DNA of 43,273 nt from CAZDIO01 sp964505555. GTDB taxonomy: Bacteria > Bdellovibrionota_C > UBA2361 > SZUA-149 > CAZDIO01. The DNA lies in NCBI GenBank assembly GCA_964505555.1, contig CAZDIO010000006.1, positions 1-43,273 of the forward strand, given 5' to 3'. Shown here piece by piece: positions 7,204 through 15,403 of the stretch (position 1 is its first letter; every line of letters starts with the position of its first letter). Made by a program: the position numbers and the translations under genes. A model generated the notes under the pieces. That model ran no database searches, had not been told where the DNA came from, and worked only from the letters and a program-made list of their open reading frames with translations.

Positions 7204-8133
7204 TTGTCACTTGAATCGTTTACATTATCTGATCTTGAAGGGGAAAACCTCTCGCGCGAGCACGTATTCCCTTCAAAGCTTGGAGGAGCGGACATCATAC
7301 TGACCAAACGGAGAGTGAACAATCTCCATGGTTCTCATTTTGAGAGTCATTTAAACGAGTATTGCAGGACCGATCGAGCTCTTCGAGAGGGGCTTTCGCT
7401 GAAGAAATGCAAATTCAGAGTTAAGAAATATAAATTTACAGTGGAAATATCGTGGAGGCAAAACAAGGAGATTCCAAGACAAATTTATTTCCCGAAAGGT
7501 TGTGCAAATCCCAGTGATATCAGAGCCATCCGAGAACTATTATCTAAGGGAGAGGATCCTAATATGACATTAACATTAAACTTTGGATACAATGTCCCAC
7601 GACTCCGGACAGCTCTGTTGCGTGCTGCTTACCTCGCTCTTTTTCGAGGTTGCGGGTACGCTTTTGTACTTAGTGACGCTGGGCAAATGATTCGAGATCA
7701 GCTTTCCGCAATCTCAAACGAGGGACTAACGTTACCAGGCGTAATTTTGTCTTTTCCAGCTCCTCCTTTAAATCATAACAGGACGGTCACAGTGTGTGCG
7801 GTAGAGCAACCATCAGCTCTTAACGGTTTCTGCGTGATCTTTCGGCCACGCGGATATCACATCTGTTCCGCTGTTTTCCTCCCTTTCCCCGATGAACCCG
7901 CTGTGGATTATTTTACGAGAACCCAATTGCTTTTCAGTGAGAAAAGGGAGTTTCAATTGTGCCTCTCCCCTTTAAGAAGCGAGCCGCTTGCGATGGTACA
8001 TCCCAACCTGAAAGTTCCCTCGGAAAAATTGCTTAGCACTGAAAACGCGGTTAGTATGTTTTCCGGTTTACCAGATACAAAATTAAAACAGAAACCCACG
8101 ACACTCTCGCCAAAAAGGAAGCAACTTCCATAA
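7204..8133 (+). CDS. HNH-endonuclease-like protein, start probably frameshifted
   Basis: The intact frame gives 309 residues from a TTG at 7204. Its N-terminus has the HNH-type phrase LSREHVFPSKLGG, then VNNLHGSHFESHLNEY where these families usually have VCxxCN. One or more zinc-binding Cys are therefore replaced. A hydrophobic block RTALLRAAYLALFRGCGYAF follows near residues 138-157. The TTG has no ribosome site. Removing one A from the A5 run at 7178-7182 would join an ATG at 7164 to this frame, giving MIKRSKALIYFC before the present N-terminus; that is a more natural start with a Cys. So this is either a frameshifted gene or a sequencing error. It leads a three-gene cluster with 17 and 6 bp gaps. 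HNH assignment is moderately sure; activity is doubtful. Confidence 0.6.
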   Translation: MSLESFTLSDLEGENLSREHVFPSKLGGADIILTKRRVNNLHGSHFESHLNEYCRTDRALREGLSLKKCKFRVKKYKFTVEISWRQNKEIPRQIYFPKGCANPSDIRAIRELLSKGEDPNMTLTLNFGYNVPRLRTALLRAAYLALFRGCGYAFVLSDAGQMIRDQLSAISNEGLTLPGVILSFPAPPLNHNRTVTVCAVEQPSALNGFCVIFRPRGYHICSAVFLPFPDEPAVDYFTRTQLLFSEKREFQLCLSPLRSEPLAMVHPNLKVPSEKLLSTENAVSMFSGLPDTKLKQKPTTLSPKRKQLP

Positions 8134-8150
8134 AACAGACCCAGACTAAA

Positions 8151-9887
8151 ATGCGAGACTCTGAACCGCCTGAGCCGGGCCTCTTGGGAGCGAGGATAGT
8201 GGTAATCGGTTCGATGCTTAGTGAAACCGGAGATCGATCCGAACTGCTTGCAATTGTTCGGAGACATAAGTGTGAGCAATGGCTTAGCTTCCTCAGTCGA
8301 GCCCAAACATTAATAATGGATCCTCACACCACGAATCCCCAAAGACAAGTTGAGTTCATGCAAATGTTAGTCAGCACTCGAATTCAACGAAAGCTTACGG
8401 AACTAGTAAGGAGCGATCCAAATGGGGACAGGTTTCTCTTCGTAACCCCTGATATCCTGGGGATTCTCCAGGAGCTTGTGGTTCTGTATGCTCCCTTGGA
8501 TGGTTCTCGGCCATTCGAGAATGAAGATGATTTTGATGACTTTGGCAGGGCAGTACTGATTGTGGCAGAAACGCTGCACGGCGGTCGAATTGCGCCAAGT
8601 TTGGGGGAAGTAGTTTTTGAAGTTGCTCAGCAAAGTGATCGAGTACAACGTGATCCGATTTGGCAGTTGGTTTCCAGAGCTTTGTGGCAGTTTGAGCTCG
8701 AAAGTGACTGTCCTTCGGCTGAAGCAGCGTGGTTTAGAGACGAGTTTTTGAAAGCAACGGGTGTCGAACTTTGTCGGTATTTTCTTGGCGGTTTAATTGT
8801 TTTGATTAGAGAGATGGTCAAGTCTTCCGACCAGCTCTACCGAGCTTGGATCGGAGTTCATGCGCACCATGCATCTGAAAAAGAGAGTAGTCTAGTTGAG
8901 GATTATCTTTCCGTTCGAGCAGCAAGTATCGAAACACTTAGGATAACAGTCCAGGAAACCGAGAAAGTAGATAATGCACTACGAAACTGGACTCTCATCC
9001 CGCTCCAAAAATATCCCATTATTCGCTTTTCAGATGGTGGATGTTATGTCTTGCATCCGGGTGCTGTAGTTAATAGCCTACTCGATGGATTTTATTTCGC
9101 GATTCTCGACTCATACAGGAGACTATCGGACATAAAGCAGAGGCAGGGATGCATCGAACTACTTGGAAGTAAATTCGGATTGCTCGTAGAGAATTATGTC
9201 TGTGCGGTCCTTCGAGACACCTTTGGTGACCGATTGTTGAAACTTCCGCCCTCCCCGGAGAAAAACAGGCGGCGTTGTGACTTTGCGGTCATTTATCCAA
9301 ATAAAGTTATTCTCATCGAAATCAAAACTAGCCGATTCACTGCGGCACGGTACGAATGCCAAGAACCAAGCGATCTTCAAGAACGCCTTCGAAAAATTGA
9401 CCTCCCTGGCGCTGTTCAACAATTGGTTCACACGATAGAGGACTTACGAGCGTTTAGAATCGCAGAACCGCAACTCAAGAATATAGACTGGACCACTACT
9501 GCAATTATTCCCTTGGTTCTCAATGAAGAGAATCTTCCAGCAGTTCCGTTCGCATGGAATCAATACTACATACAATACGACTCCGAACTACAGCGGCTTA
9601 AGACAGGAGCGGGAACTATTGGCCATCTTCGATTTCTTTCGCCAGAAGATTTATTCTATGTATCTGAGATCACAAAGGGAGACGAATTTGCGCGCGAGCT
9701 ACTATGTTGGGGTAACGATACCGATCATATAAGTAGCTCATTTAGAAATTACCTAATCTCCAAAGGTTACAGTTTGAGATGCCTGGATGGAAAAGAAATT
9801 TTTAAACGAGCAGGTAACCTCCTTGCTCGGTCCCTCGAGTTGAATGATGTATGGCTTGGAAGCGAGGACAATTCAAAGCAGGAGTGA
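8151..9887 (+). CDS. Large protein with C-terminal PD-(D/E)XK nuclease domain
   Basis: I do not recognise a named family for this 578-residue protein. Residues 1-330 are mostly helical, with no clear motif. Residues about 335-470 look like a PD-(D/E)XK nuclease: KFGLLVENYV supplies E347, RRRCDFAV supplies D377, and VILIEIKTS supplies E390 and K392. No signal peptide or membrane segment is evident, so it should be cytoplasmic. It follows the HNH-like gene by 17 bp and precedes the 216-residue gene by 6 bp, so the three form one transcript. It sits between a NucS-like nuclease and a type I restriction operon. A role in DNA targeting or phage defence is inference. Confidence 0.7.
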   Translation: MRDSEPPEPGLLGARIVVIGSMLSETGDRSELLAIVRRHKCEQWLSFLSRAQTLIMDPHTTNPQRQVEFMQMLVSTRIQRKLTELVRSDPNGDRFLFVTPDILGILQELVVLYAPLDGSRPFENEDDFDDFGRAVLIVAETLHGGRIAPSLGEVVFEVAQQSDRVQRDPIWQLVSRALWQFELESDCPSAEAAWFRDEFLKATGVELCRYFLGGLIVLIREMVKSSDQLYRAWIGVHAHHASEKESSLVEDYLSVRAASIETLRITVQETEKVDNALRNWTLIPLQKYPIIRFSDGGCYVLHPGAVVNSLLDGFYFAILDSYRRLSDIKQRQGCIELLGSKFGLLVENYVCAVLRDTFGDRLLKLPPSPEKNRRRCDFAVIYPNKVILIEIKTSRFTAARYECQEPSDLQERLRKIDLPGAVQQLVHTIEDLRAFRIAEPQLKNIDWTTTAIIPLVLNEENLPAVPFAWNQYYIQYDSELQRLKTGAGTIGHLRFLSPEDLFYVSEITKGDEFARELLCWGNDTDHISSSFRNYLISKGYSLRCLDGKEIFKRAGNLLARSLELNDVWLGSEDNSKQE

Positions 9888-9893
9888 GATACC

Positions 9894-10544
9894 ATGATCG
9901 AAATATTTGAGTTTGAAACGCAAGAAAGGGTTGCCTTTTTCAAGCGAGGTATTCAGCGCTTTTCGAGAGCATTCGGCAAGGCGCGCGAGAAGTGGGTTGT
10001 ATTTGTCTTTTTGCGGTCTCTCGACGTAGCGTTTGATAAAAGTGAAATGCGTAATGATGAGCAAGCAAGTGCGGTAGATATATATTTTAGGGATGCAGCT
10101 TTCCAAGTTAAAGAGTCCCTAGATCTGAAAAGGCGGCGCACTCAGGAGTACAAGGATGATCTGAATAAGGCGCGAGCTGTTAGATCAAACCGAGAACTCA
10201 TCGACCACATACTGGAATCTGGATATGATCCAAAGTACCTACCGATAGGGAAACTTGTGGAGAGTCTTCTCCCTGTATTACAGGAGTGGAGCGAGGCATA
10301 TTCGTCGGAAAGTCGTGCAAATACGGATCTGTTGGTTTACGTGAATCATATCGATATATGGGGAGTCGACGGAAACAAAACTCCAGCCATTCATCCATTT
10401 GGTTGGCGATCCATCTCCATAACTAAGGGCGGCTGGAGTGCAGTATTGTCAGCGTCTCCAACCGCCCCTGCTTATTTGAGAACTTCCTGTGGTGTAGTAA
10501 AACGAACAAACATCCCGCTCCCTGAATTGGAAGAGTTTGTCTAA
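9894..10544 (+). CDS. Putative nuclease with D...QxK signature (DUF1780-like)
   Basis: This is a 216-residue cytoplasmic protein. Residues 30-90 read KWVVFVFLRSLDVAFD, then VDIYFRDAAFQVKESLD, then RRRTQEYKDD. The spacing of D62 or D67, Q71 and K73 resembles the D-(E/Q)xK signature of PD-(D/E)XK nucleases. The layout recalls DUF1780 putative endonucleases, but that family link is from memory and only moderately sure. The C-terminus (IHPFGWRSISITKGGWSAVL) is unassigned. It is last in the three-gene cluster, 6 bp after the 578-residue gene, which predicts that it acts together with that protein. Confidence 0.62.
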   Translation: MIEIFEFETQERVAFFKRGIQRFSRAFGKAREKWVVFVFLRSLDVAFDKSEMRNDEQASAVDIYFRDAAFQVKESLDLKRRRTQEYKDDLNKARAVRSNRELIDHILESGYDPKYLPIGKLVESLLPVLQEWSEAYSSESRANTDLLVYVNHIDIWGVDGNKTPAIHPFGWRSISITKGGWSAVLSASPTAPAYLRTSCGVVKRTNIPLPELEEFV

Positions 10545-10817
10545 AGCGAGAGGCTAATTAGCTAACGAGCACTGAGGTTTCCTTTGGGGATCATTTGGCC
10601 TTCGGGACACAATAAGTCATTAACCCGTAGGAATTCAACTAACCGGAAACTAACCGGGAACAGCCACCTGTTTCTAGTTTTTCCAGATGATTTACACCAG
10701 ATCTCAGGCTTAGTAAGCGCATTTGTTTGAAAAATTTAGTATTGCCGGATGCCCGTTCCCCAACTTACCTTATGGGCATTAAGTGTGCATCAAATAAATG
10801 CGAGTTGTGCGCGGCAT
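10545..10817. other. Intergenic region before the type I restriction operon
   Basis: No gene is visible. Two tandem copies of ACTAACCGG(G)AA lie at 10638-10648 and 10649-10660. The promoter of the RHH-hsdMSR operon should lie here, but no clear -35/-10 pair was picked out. No terminator hairpin was seen after the preceding gene. Confidence 0.4.
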
Positions 10818-10836
10818 ATGAGCTCAGCAAAAAAGA

Positions 10837-11058
10837 GTGCCAGTAAACGCGGTCGTCCCAACGTCCCAAACAGGCAAAAAGCATAAGCGAGTGACGTTAA
10901 CTCTCTTGCCCGAAGATTGGGATCGCTTTGAGGAGATGGGCTCTGCCAACGGAATGGCTACTGCTGCTCTCATACGGCCTGCAATGAAAGAGTTTTTAGA
11001 CAGACGGCGTAATGGTCGACTCCTGGCAGTAAAACTCGATTCAAGAAAAGAGGAATAA
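10837..11058 (+). CDS. Ribbon-helix-helix-like small protein, start probably frameshifted
   Basis: The readable 73-residue frame starts at GTG 10837. Its recognisable part begins at KHKRVTLTLLPEDWDRFEE, a beta strand then helices as in CopG-type DNA-binding proteins. Upstream, ATG 10818 opens a different frame encoding MSSAKKSASKRGRPNVPNRQ, a basic start with an RGRP motif that suits a DNA-binding protein. Removing one A from the A5 run at 10876-10880 would fuse the two cleanly (NRQ-KHKRVTL). The present GTG start gives an odd N-terminus and has no good ribosome site. The stop overlaps the hsdM start by one base (TAATG). It may regulate the operon; that is inference. Confidence 0.65.
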   Translation: MPVNAVVPTSQTGKKHKRVTLTLLPEDWDRFEEMGSANGMATAALIRPAMKEFLDRRRNGRLLAVKLDSRKEE

Positions 11059-12626
11059 TGGCAAGGGGACAACGGAAGAATAACGGTAACGGCGCAAATG
11101 TTGGTTTTGAGGGCGACCTATTTCTGGCGGCTGACAAGTTGCGTGGCAACCTCGAACCTTCAGAATATAAACACATCGCCCTTGGCTTGATCTTCTTAAA
11201 ATATATCTCTGATGCATTCGAGGCACGCTATGCCGACCTGATGAAGGAAGATCCAAAGGCAGCCGAGGATATCGACGAATATAGATCTGAAAATGTCTTT
11301 TGGGTGCCGAAGCAGTCTCGTTGGGCGAATCTTCAAGCAAATGCCAAACAGCCCACCATCGGCAAGTTAATTGACGATGCAATGAGCGCTATAGAGGCTG
11401 AAAACTCCTCTTTAAAAGGCGTATTGCCCAAGGATTACGGACGCCCTGCCCTCAACAGCATAATGCTTGGGGAGCTTATCGACTTATTTAGCCGCGTTCA
11501 GATGCACGAGAACGGGGGTAAGCAAACAGATCTGCTCGGTCGCGTTTATGAATATTTTTTAGCGCAGTTTGCAGGTGCCGAGGGTCGACGCGGCGGCGAG
11601 TTTTATACTCCCAGGTCTGTCGTCCGTGTGATGGTTGAGATGCTCGAACCATACAAAGGCAGAGTTTACGATCCTTGTTGCGGGTCGGGTGGTATGTTCA
11701 TTCAATCAGAAAAGTTTGTTTCTGAGCACGGCGGGCGACTAGGCGATATTGCAATCTACGGACAGGAAAGCAACTACACCACTTGGCGGCTGGCAAAGAT
11801 GAATCTTGCGGTGCGTGGCATTGATGCAGATATCAGATGGAACAATGAGGGCAGCTTTCACAAGGACGAACTAAAGGATCTTCGATTTGATTATGTCCTA
11901 GCAAATCCCCCTTTCAATGTTTCCGACTGGGGAGGTGAGAGGCTTCGCGAAGATGCGAGATGGACCTACGGGATACCTCCTGTTGGCAATGCAAATTACG
12001 CTTGGTTGCAACATATTATTTGGCATCTAGCGCCATATGGCACTGCTGGAGTGGTGCTTGCCAATGGCTCAATGTCATCTATGCAGAGCGGTGAAGATGC
12101 TATCCGTAAAGCGATGGTTGAAGCTGATGTTGTCGACTGTATGATCGCGCTACCAGGACAGCTCTTTTACTCAACTCAAATCCCCGCCTGTCTTTGGTTT
12201 TTAGCACGAGACAAATCCAACGGGTTGACCAAGAATGCGAAGCTACGAGATCGGCGCGGAGAGGTGCTCTTTATCGATGCTCGAAAGCTTGGGCATTTGG
12301 TGGATCGAACTCGGCGGGAGTTTTCAGAGGAGGATATCGAGAAGATATCTCAGACATATCACGCTTGGCGCGGCGAGCCTGATGCAGGGGCTTATGAGGA
12401 TGTGCCTGGGTTTTGTAAGGCGGCAAAGATTGAAGATATCGGGGCTACCGGTTTTGCGCTCACTCCAGGGCGCTATGTCGGAGCGGAAGAGATCTGTGAC
12501 AATGATACTTCCTTTGAAGATCAGTTTAGAAAACTTCAGACCTTGTTAGCAGCACATTTTATGGAAGGAGATAAGCTACAAAAGATAATCGAAACTAATC
12601 TATCCGAGATTAATTTAAATGAGTGA
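11058..12626 (+). CDS. hsdM: Type I restriction-modification DNA methyltransferase subunit
   Basis: This 522-residue HsdM is full length. The N-terminal helical domain (residues 18-165) is followed by the N6-adenine methyltransferase core: EFYTPRSVVRVMVE at 181-194, the SAM-binding DPCCGSGGMF at 205-214, and the catalytic NPPF at 283-286. With HsdS it methylates adenine in the recognition site; with HsdR it forms the restricting complex. The ATG overlaps the stop of the RHH gene by one base, with AGGA just upstream. The next gene, hsdS, starts 8 nt before the hsdM stop, which implies translational coupling. Confidence 0.96.
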   Translation: MARGQRKNNGNGANVGFEGDLFLAADKLRGNLEPSEYKHIALGLIFLKYISDAFEARYADLMKEDPKAAEDIDEYRSENVFWVPKQSRWANLQANAKQPTIGKLIDDAMSAIEAENSSLKGVLPKDYGRPALNSIMLGELIDLFSRVQMHENGGKQTDLLGRVYEYFLAQFAGAEGRRGGEFYTPRSVVRVMVEMLEPYKGRVYDPCCGSGGMFIQSEKFVSEHGGRLGDIAIYGQESNYTTWRLAKMNLAVRGIDADIRWNNEGSFHKDELKDLRFDYVLANPPFNVSDWGGERLREDARWTYGIPPVGNANYAWLQHIIWHLAPYGTAGVVLANGSMSSMQSGEDAIRKAMVEADVVDCMIALPGQLFYSTQIPACLWFLARDKSNGLTKNAKLRDRRGEVLFIDARKLGHLVDRTRREFSEEDIEKISQTYHAWRGEPDAGAYEDVPGFCKAAKIEDIGATGFALTPGRYVGAEEICDNDTSFEDQFRKLQTLLAAHFMEGDKLQKIIETNLSEINLNE

Positions 12627-13896
12627 CTGGGAGTATGTGCCAGCAGAGGAGTATTGTCTTAGTGTCCGCGACGGGACGCACGACTCTCCCAAGCAGACGT
12701 TAACGGGAAGATACCTGATTACTTCAAGACACATTGTCGGTAACAGAGTTGATTTAGCACAGGCATATACAATCTCCGAGAAAGATTTTGAGGAGATAAA
12801 CAAGCGAAGCAAGGTCGACATATGGGATGTATTGATTACTATGATAGGCACTGTCGGCGAAGTGTGCCTGGTCACCTCGGATCCAACCTACGCAATTAAA
12901 AACATTGGTCTCTTTAAGTCTAAGAATGAAATACTGGGTAAATACCTTTTTCATTACCTTAGATCCCCTGCCGCGAAGCAACATATTCAATCGCTCTTAC
13001 GTGGGACAACGCAAGCGTATATTCCTCTTGCAGAACTTCGCAAGTTTCCGATCCTCGTTCCTATTAATCGAAATCTTATATCTTCAGTTGTTAATATTTT
13101 ATCCCCTCTTGACGAGAAGATCGAAGTCAACCGCCAAATGAACGAAACCCTCGAATCGATGGCGCGAGCAGTCTTCAAAGATTGGTTTGTCGATTTTGGA
13201 CCCGTGCGCGCAAAAATAGAGGGACGCAAACCGCCTGGATTAGCGGATGATATTGCAAAATTGTTTCCTGAAAAGCTGGATCTAGAAGGAATGCCAGAAG
13301 GGTGGAAGATCCGCTCTCTCGGTGACATTGCCGAATCAGCGGGAGTAAGCGTCAAACCTAGTGATGTCTCAGATGAGACACCCTACATTGGGCTTGAACA
13401 TATGCCACGCCGATCGATAGCGCTTGATCAATGGGGAAAAGCAAGCAAGGTGACTAGTGGAAAATTATCTTTCAGAAGGGGGGATTTTCTGTTTGGAAAA
13501 CTACGCCCCTATTTTCATAAGGTTGGAATTGCACCAATTAATGGCATCTGTTCAACAGATATAGTTGTCCTAAGGGCTAAGAAGCCCGCAGCATCAGCGC
13601 TTGTAGCTTGTTGCATCAGTCAAGATGACTTTGTTGCCTATACTAATCAAACGTCGGGCGGCACAAAGATGCCTCGAACAAGCTGGGAGTTGATGTCTCG
13701 GTATAAGATTGCTCTTTCTACTGATGGCATCATCGAAGCATTCGAGACGGTTACACAGCCGTTACTAGATCGGATTGTGTCGAATGTTCTTGAATCAACT
13801 ACCCTTGCTTCACTGAGGGACTTGCTTCTTCCCAAATTAATGAGCGGAGAGATTCGCCTCAAAGACGCTGAGCATTCAATATCGGGGGCAGTATGA
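12619..13896 (+). CDS. hsdS: Type I restriction-modification specificity subunit
   Basis: This 425-residue HsdS has the expected two target-recognition domains. The first covers roughly residues 1-150 and is followed by the conserved helical spacer LSPLDEKIEVNRQMNETLES. The second covers about 225-385 and ends with the matching helix and LLLPKLMSGEIRL. The two variable domains define the bipartite DNA target, which cannot be read from sequence. The start overlaps the hsdM stop by 8 nt, and the stop overlaps the next start in an ATGA. No truncation is visible, so the enzyme should be functional. Confidence 0.94.
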   Translation: MSDWEYVPAEEYCLSVRDGTHDSPKQTLTGRYLITSRHIVGNRVDLAQAYTISEKDFEEINKRSKVDIWDVLITMIGTVGEVCLVTSDPTYAIKNIGLFKSKNEILGKYLFHYLRSPAAKQHIQSLLRGTTQAYIPLAELRKFPILVPINRNLISSVVNILSPLDEKIEVNRQMNETLESMARAVFKDWFVDFGPVRAKIEGRKPPGLADDIAKLFPEKLDLEGMPEGWKIRSLGDIAESAGVSVKPSDVSDETPYIGLEHMPRRSIALDQWGKASKVTSGKLSFRRGDFLFGKLRPYFHKVGIAPINGICSTDIVVLRAKKPAASALVACCISQDDFVAYTNQTSGGTKMPRTSWELMSRYKIALSTDGIIEAFETVTQPLLDRIVSNVLESTTLASLRDLLLPKLMSGEIRLKDAEHSISGAV

Positions 13897-14639
13897 ACTC
13901 ATCAAACTGGTTCCCTAGCATAGAGCGTGCCTGTAGTCATTGGGGCGATGCGACGATGCTCCAACAGACCTTTGAATCAATGATCAAATCTTTTGAGGAT
14001 AACAATGATGCAACAATCGACGCAGCCAAATGCCTGGTAGAAGTCGTATGTCGCATCATCGTTGAAGACTTCCATTGCGACGAGGAGCCTTTTCGTCCCG
14101 AAACTGAAACGCCCAGCCTTGGAGATTGGTTGTCGGCTGCTGTGCGGGCTCTCCGCCTCGGCGAGATACGTGACGATAAATTCAGAAAGCTAGTTTCACA
14201 ACATCATAAGCTTGCAGAGACGCTAAATGATTTACGAAACAAAGGTGGTCCAGTAAGTCACGGTAAGGATGGATACCTAAATAGATTGTCGGAGCATCAT
14301 CGGCGCTCTGCTGTTTTGGCTGCCGATGCTATTGTTGCTTTTCTTTTCAATTCTTTTATTGAACACGAGAGCTTAAAGCTATCATCAACGAGGGAGCCAT
14401 ATGAGCGCTTCAAAGAGTGGAACGATACGATTGATCAGCACGTTTACATTGCCTCAGCTACTCCGAATGATGATGGTTGGTTAAGTGTGGAGGTAGGATT
14501 ACCTGATGGCTCAACTATTCCACTGGCGATTGCACCGAGCCAATTACTTTATGGCGTCGATCGTGAAGCCTATAAGGCAGCACTTACAGCCTCACAGAGC
14601 ACGGTATTAGGATCTGCTTCCGAGGAGGTGACTAGATGA
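13893..14639 (+). CDS. Abortive-infection C-terminal-domain-like protein
   Basis: This 248-residue protein is placed inside the hsd operon. The middle region (residues about 45-155) resembles the Abi-C domain: AAKCLVEVVCRIIVED, then LRNKGGPVSHG, then AADAIVAFLFNSF. In related proteins an RNxxGxxHG-type motif is conserved and may be a HEPN-like RNase site. Here the R-to-H spacing is one residue longer than usual, so activity is uncertain. The start ATG overlaps the hsdS stop by 4 nt, and its own stop overlaps the next gene by 4 nt. Its role as a restriction-linked toxin or backup defence is inference from domain and location. Confidence 0.72.
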   Translation: MNSSNWFPSIERACSHWGDATMLQQTFESMIKSFEDNNDATIDAAKCLVEVVCRIIVEDFHCDEEPFRPETETPSLGDWLSAAVRALRLGEIRDDKFRKLVSQHHKLAETLNDLRNKGGPVSHGKDGYLNRLSEHHRRSAVLAADAIVAFLFNSFIEHESLKLSSTREPYERFKEWNDTIDQHVYIASATPNDDGWLSVEVGLPDGSTIPLAIAPSQLLYGVDREAYKAALTASQSTVLGSASEEVTR

Positions 14640-15403
14640 CCGCACCTGTATGGAAATGTCAGGAGCTTGAACAATTGGTTAGAGCTGCTCACGGTGAGGA
14701 TCAGGCAAAACGGCTGAGGGCACCCCTACAGTCGATCCCTTGGCGAATCTGGGGTGCTCGATATCATACCGATCTTGCCAGAGAGCTAGGTAACAAATCT
14801 TTTCCAGTCGGAGAATCTGAAATAGTTGATTATTTCAAACTGATATTCCCCAGTGAAATTAACCTCGATAAGCGAAAGGACCATTACAAGAATCAAATTG
14901 AAGTCGAGTTCAATGTGATAGCTGCTGGGCAAGCAATGCACTCGGCAGTCGATCTTTTGTCGAAGGTTGTTTTTGAATGTTTTCCTGGCGAATCCCTATA
15001 TTCTGAAATAACAGAGAAGCGAAGAAACATTTTTAAAGCTCGCGAGCTTGTCGAGCAAACATCAATCGAGCTTTCAGGTTTGATATCAGCTCTGACTAGT
15101 AGTGACTCGTTTCTTTACCTACAGGCGTATGCCAACGCGGTTAAGCATCAAACATTGATAGAGGTTAATTCTCACGCCGATTGTGTGAAGAATAAAGTGG
15201 GCTTTCGGAATAAATCTTTTGAATTTGTGGACTACTCGGAACAAAGGGCAACCAAGCCAGCGAAAGATATCTTGGATTTTTTTGAGGATCTTGACTGCGT
15301 TAGCAAGCATATCGTTGAGATCGGCAGCACTATCAATAAAGTCTTGAAGGATTCTCAAAGTCAAAGACAAGGGATGCCTCAAGTGCTGGAGGCGAGCAGA
15401 TGA
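14636..15403 (+). CDS. Uncharacterised HEPN-like protein in the hsd operon
   Basis: No named family is recognised for this 255-residue protein. It is mostly helical, and residues near 160-175 read YLQAYANAVKHQTLIEV. The N-x2-KH pattern is common in HEPN-type helical domains. There is no signal peptide or membrane segment. It overlaps its neighbours by 4 nt on both sides, so it is translated with the restriction subunits. Its strict placement between the Abi-C-like gene and hsdR suggests the two small proteins form a pair. A toxin, regulator or sensor role cannot be told apart from sequence. Confidence 0.6.
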   Translation: MTAPVWKCQELEQLVRAAHGEDQAKRLRAPLQSIPWRIWGARYHTDLARELGNKSFPVGESEIVDYFKLIFPSEINLDKRKDHYKNQIEVEFNVIAAGQAMHSAVDLLSKVVFECFPGESLYSEITEKRRNIFKARELVEQTSIELSGLISALTSSDSFLYLQAYANAVKHQTLIEVNSHADCVKNKVGFRNKSFEFVDYSEQRATKPAKDILDFFEDLDCVSKHIVEIGSTINKVLKDSQSQRQGMPQVLEASR

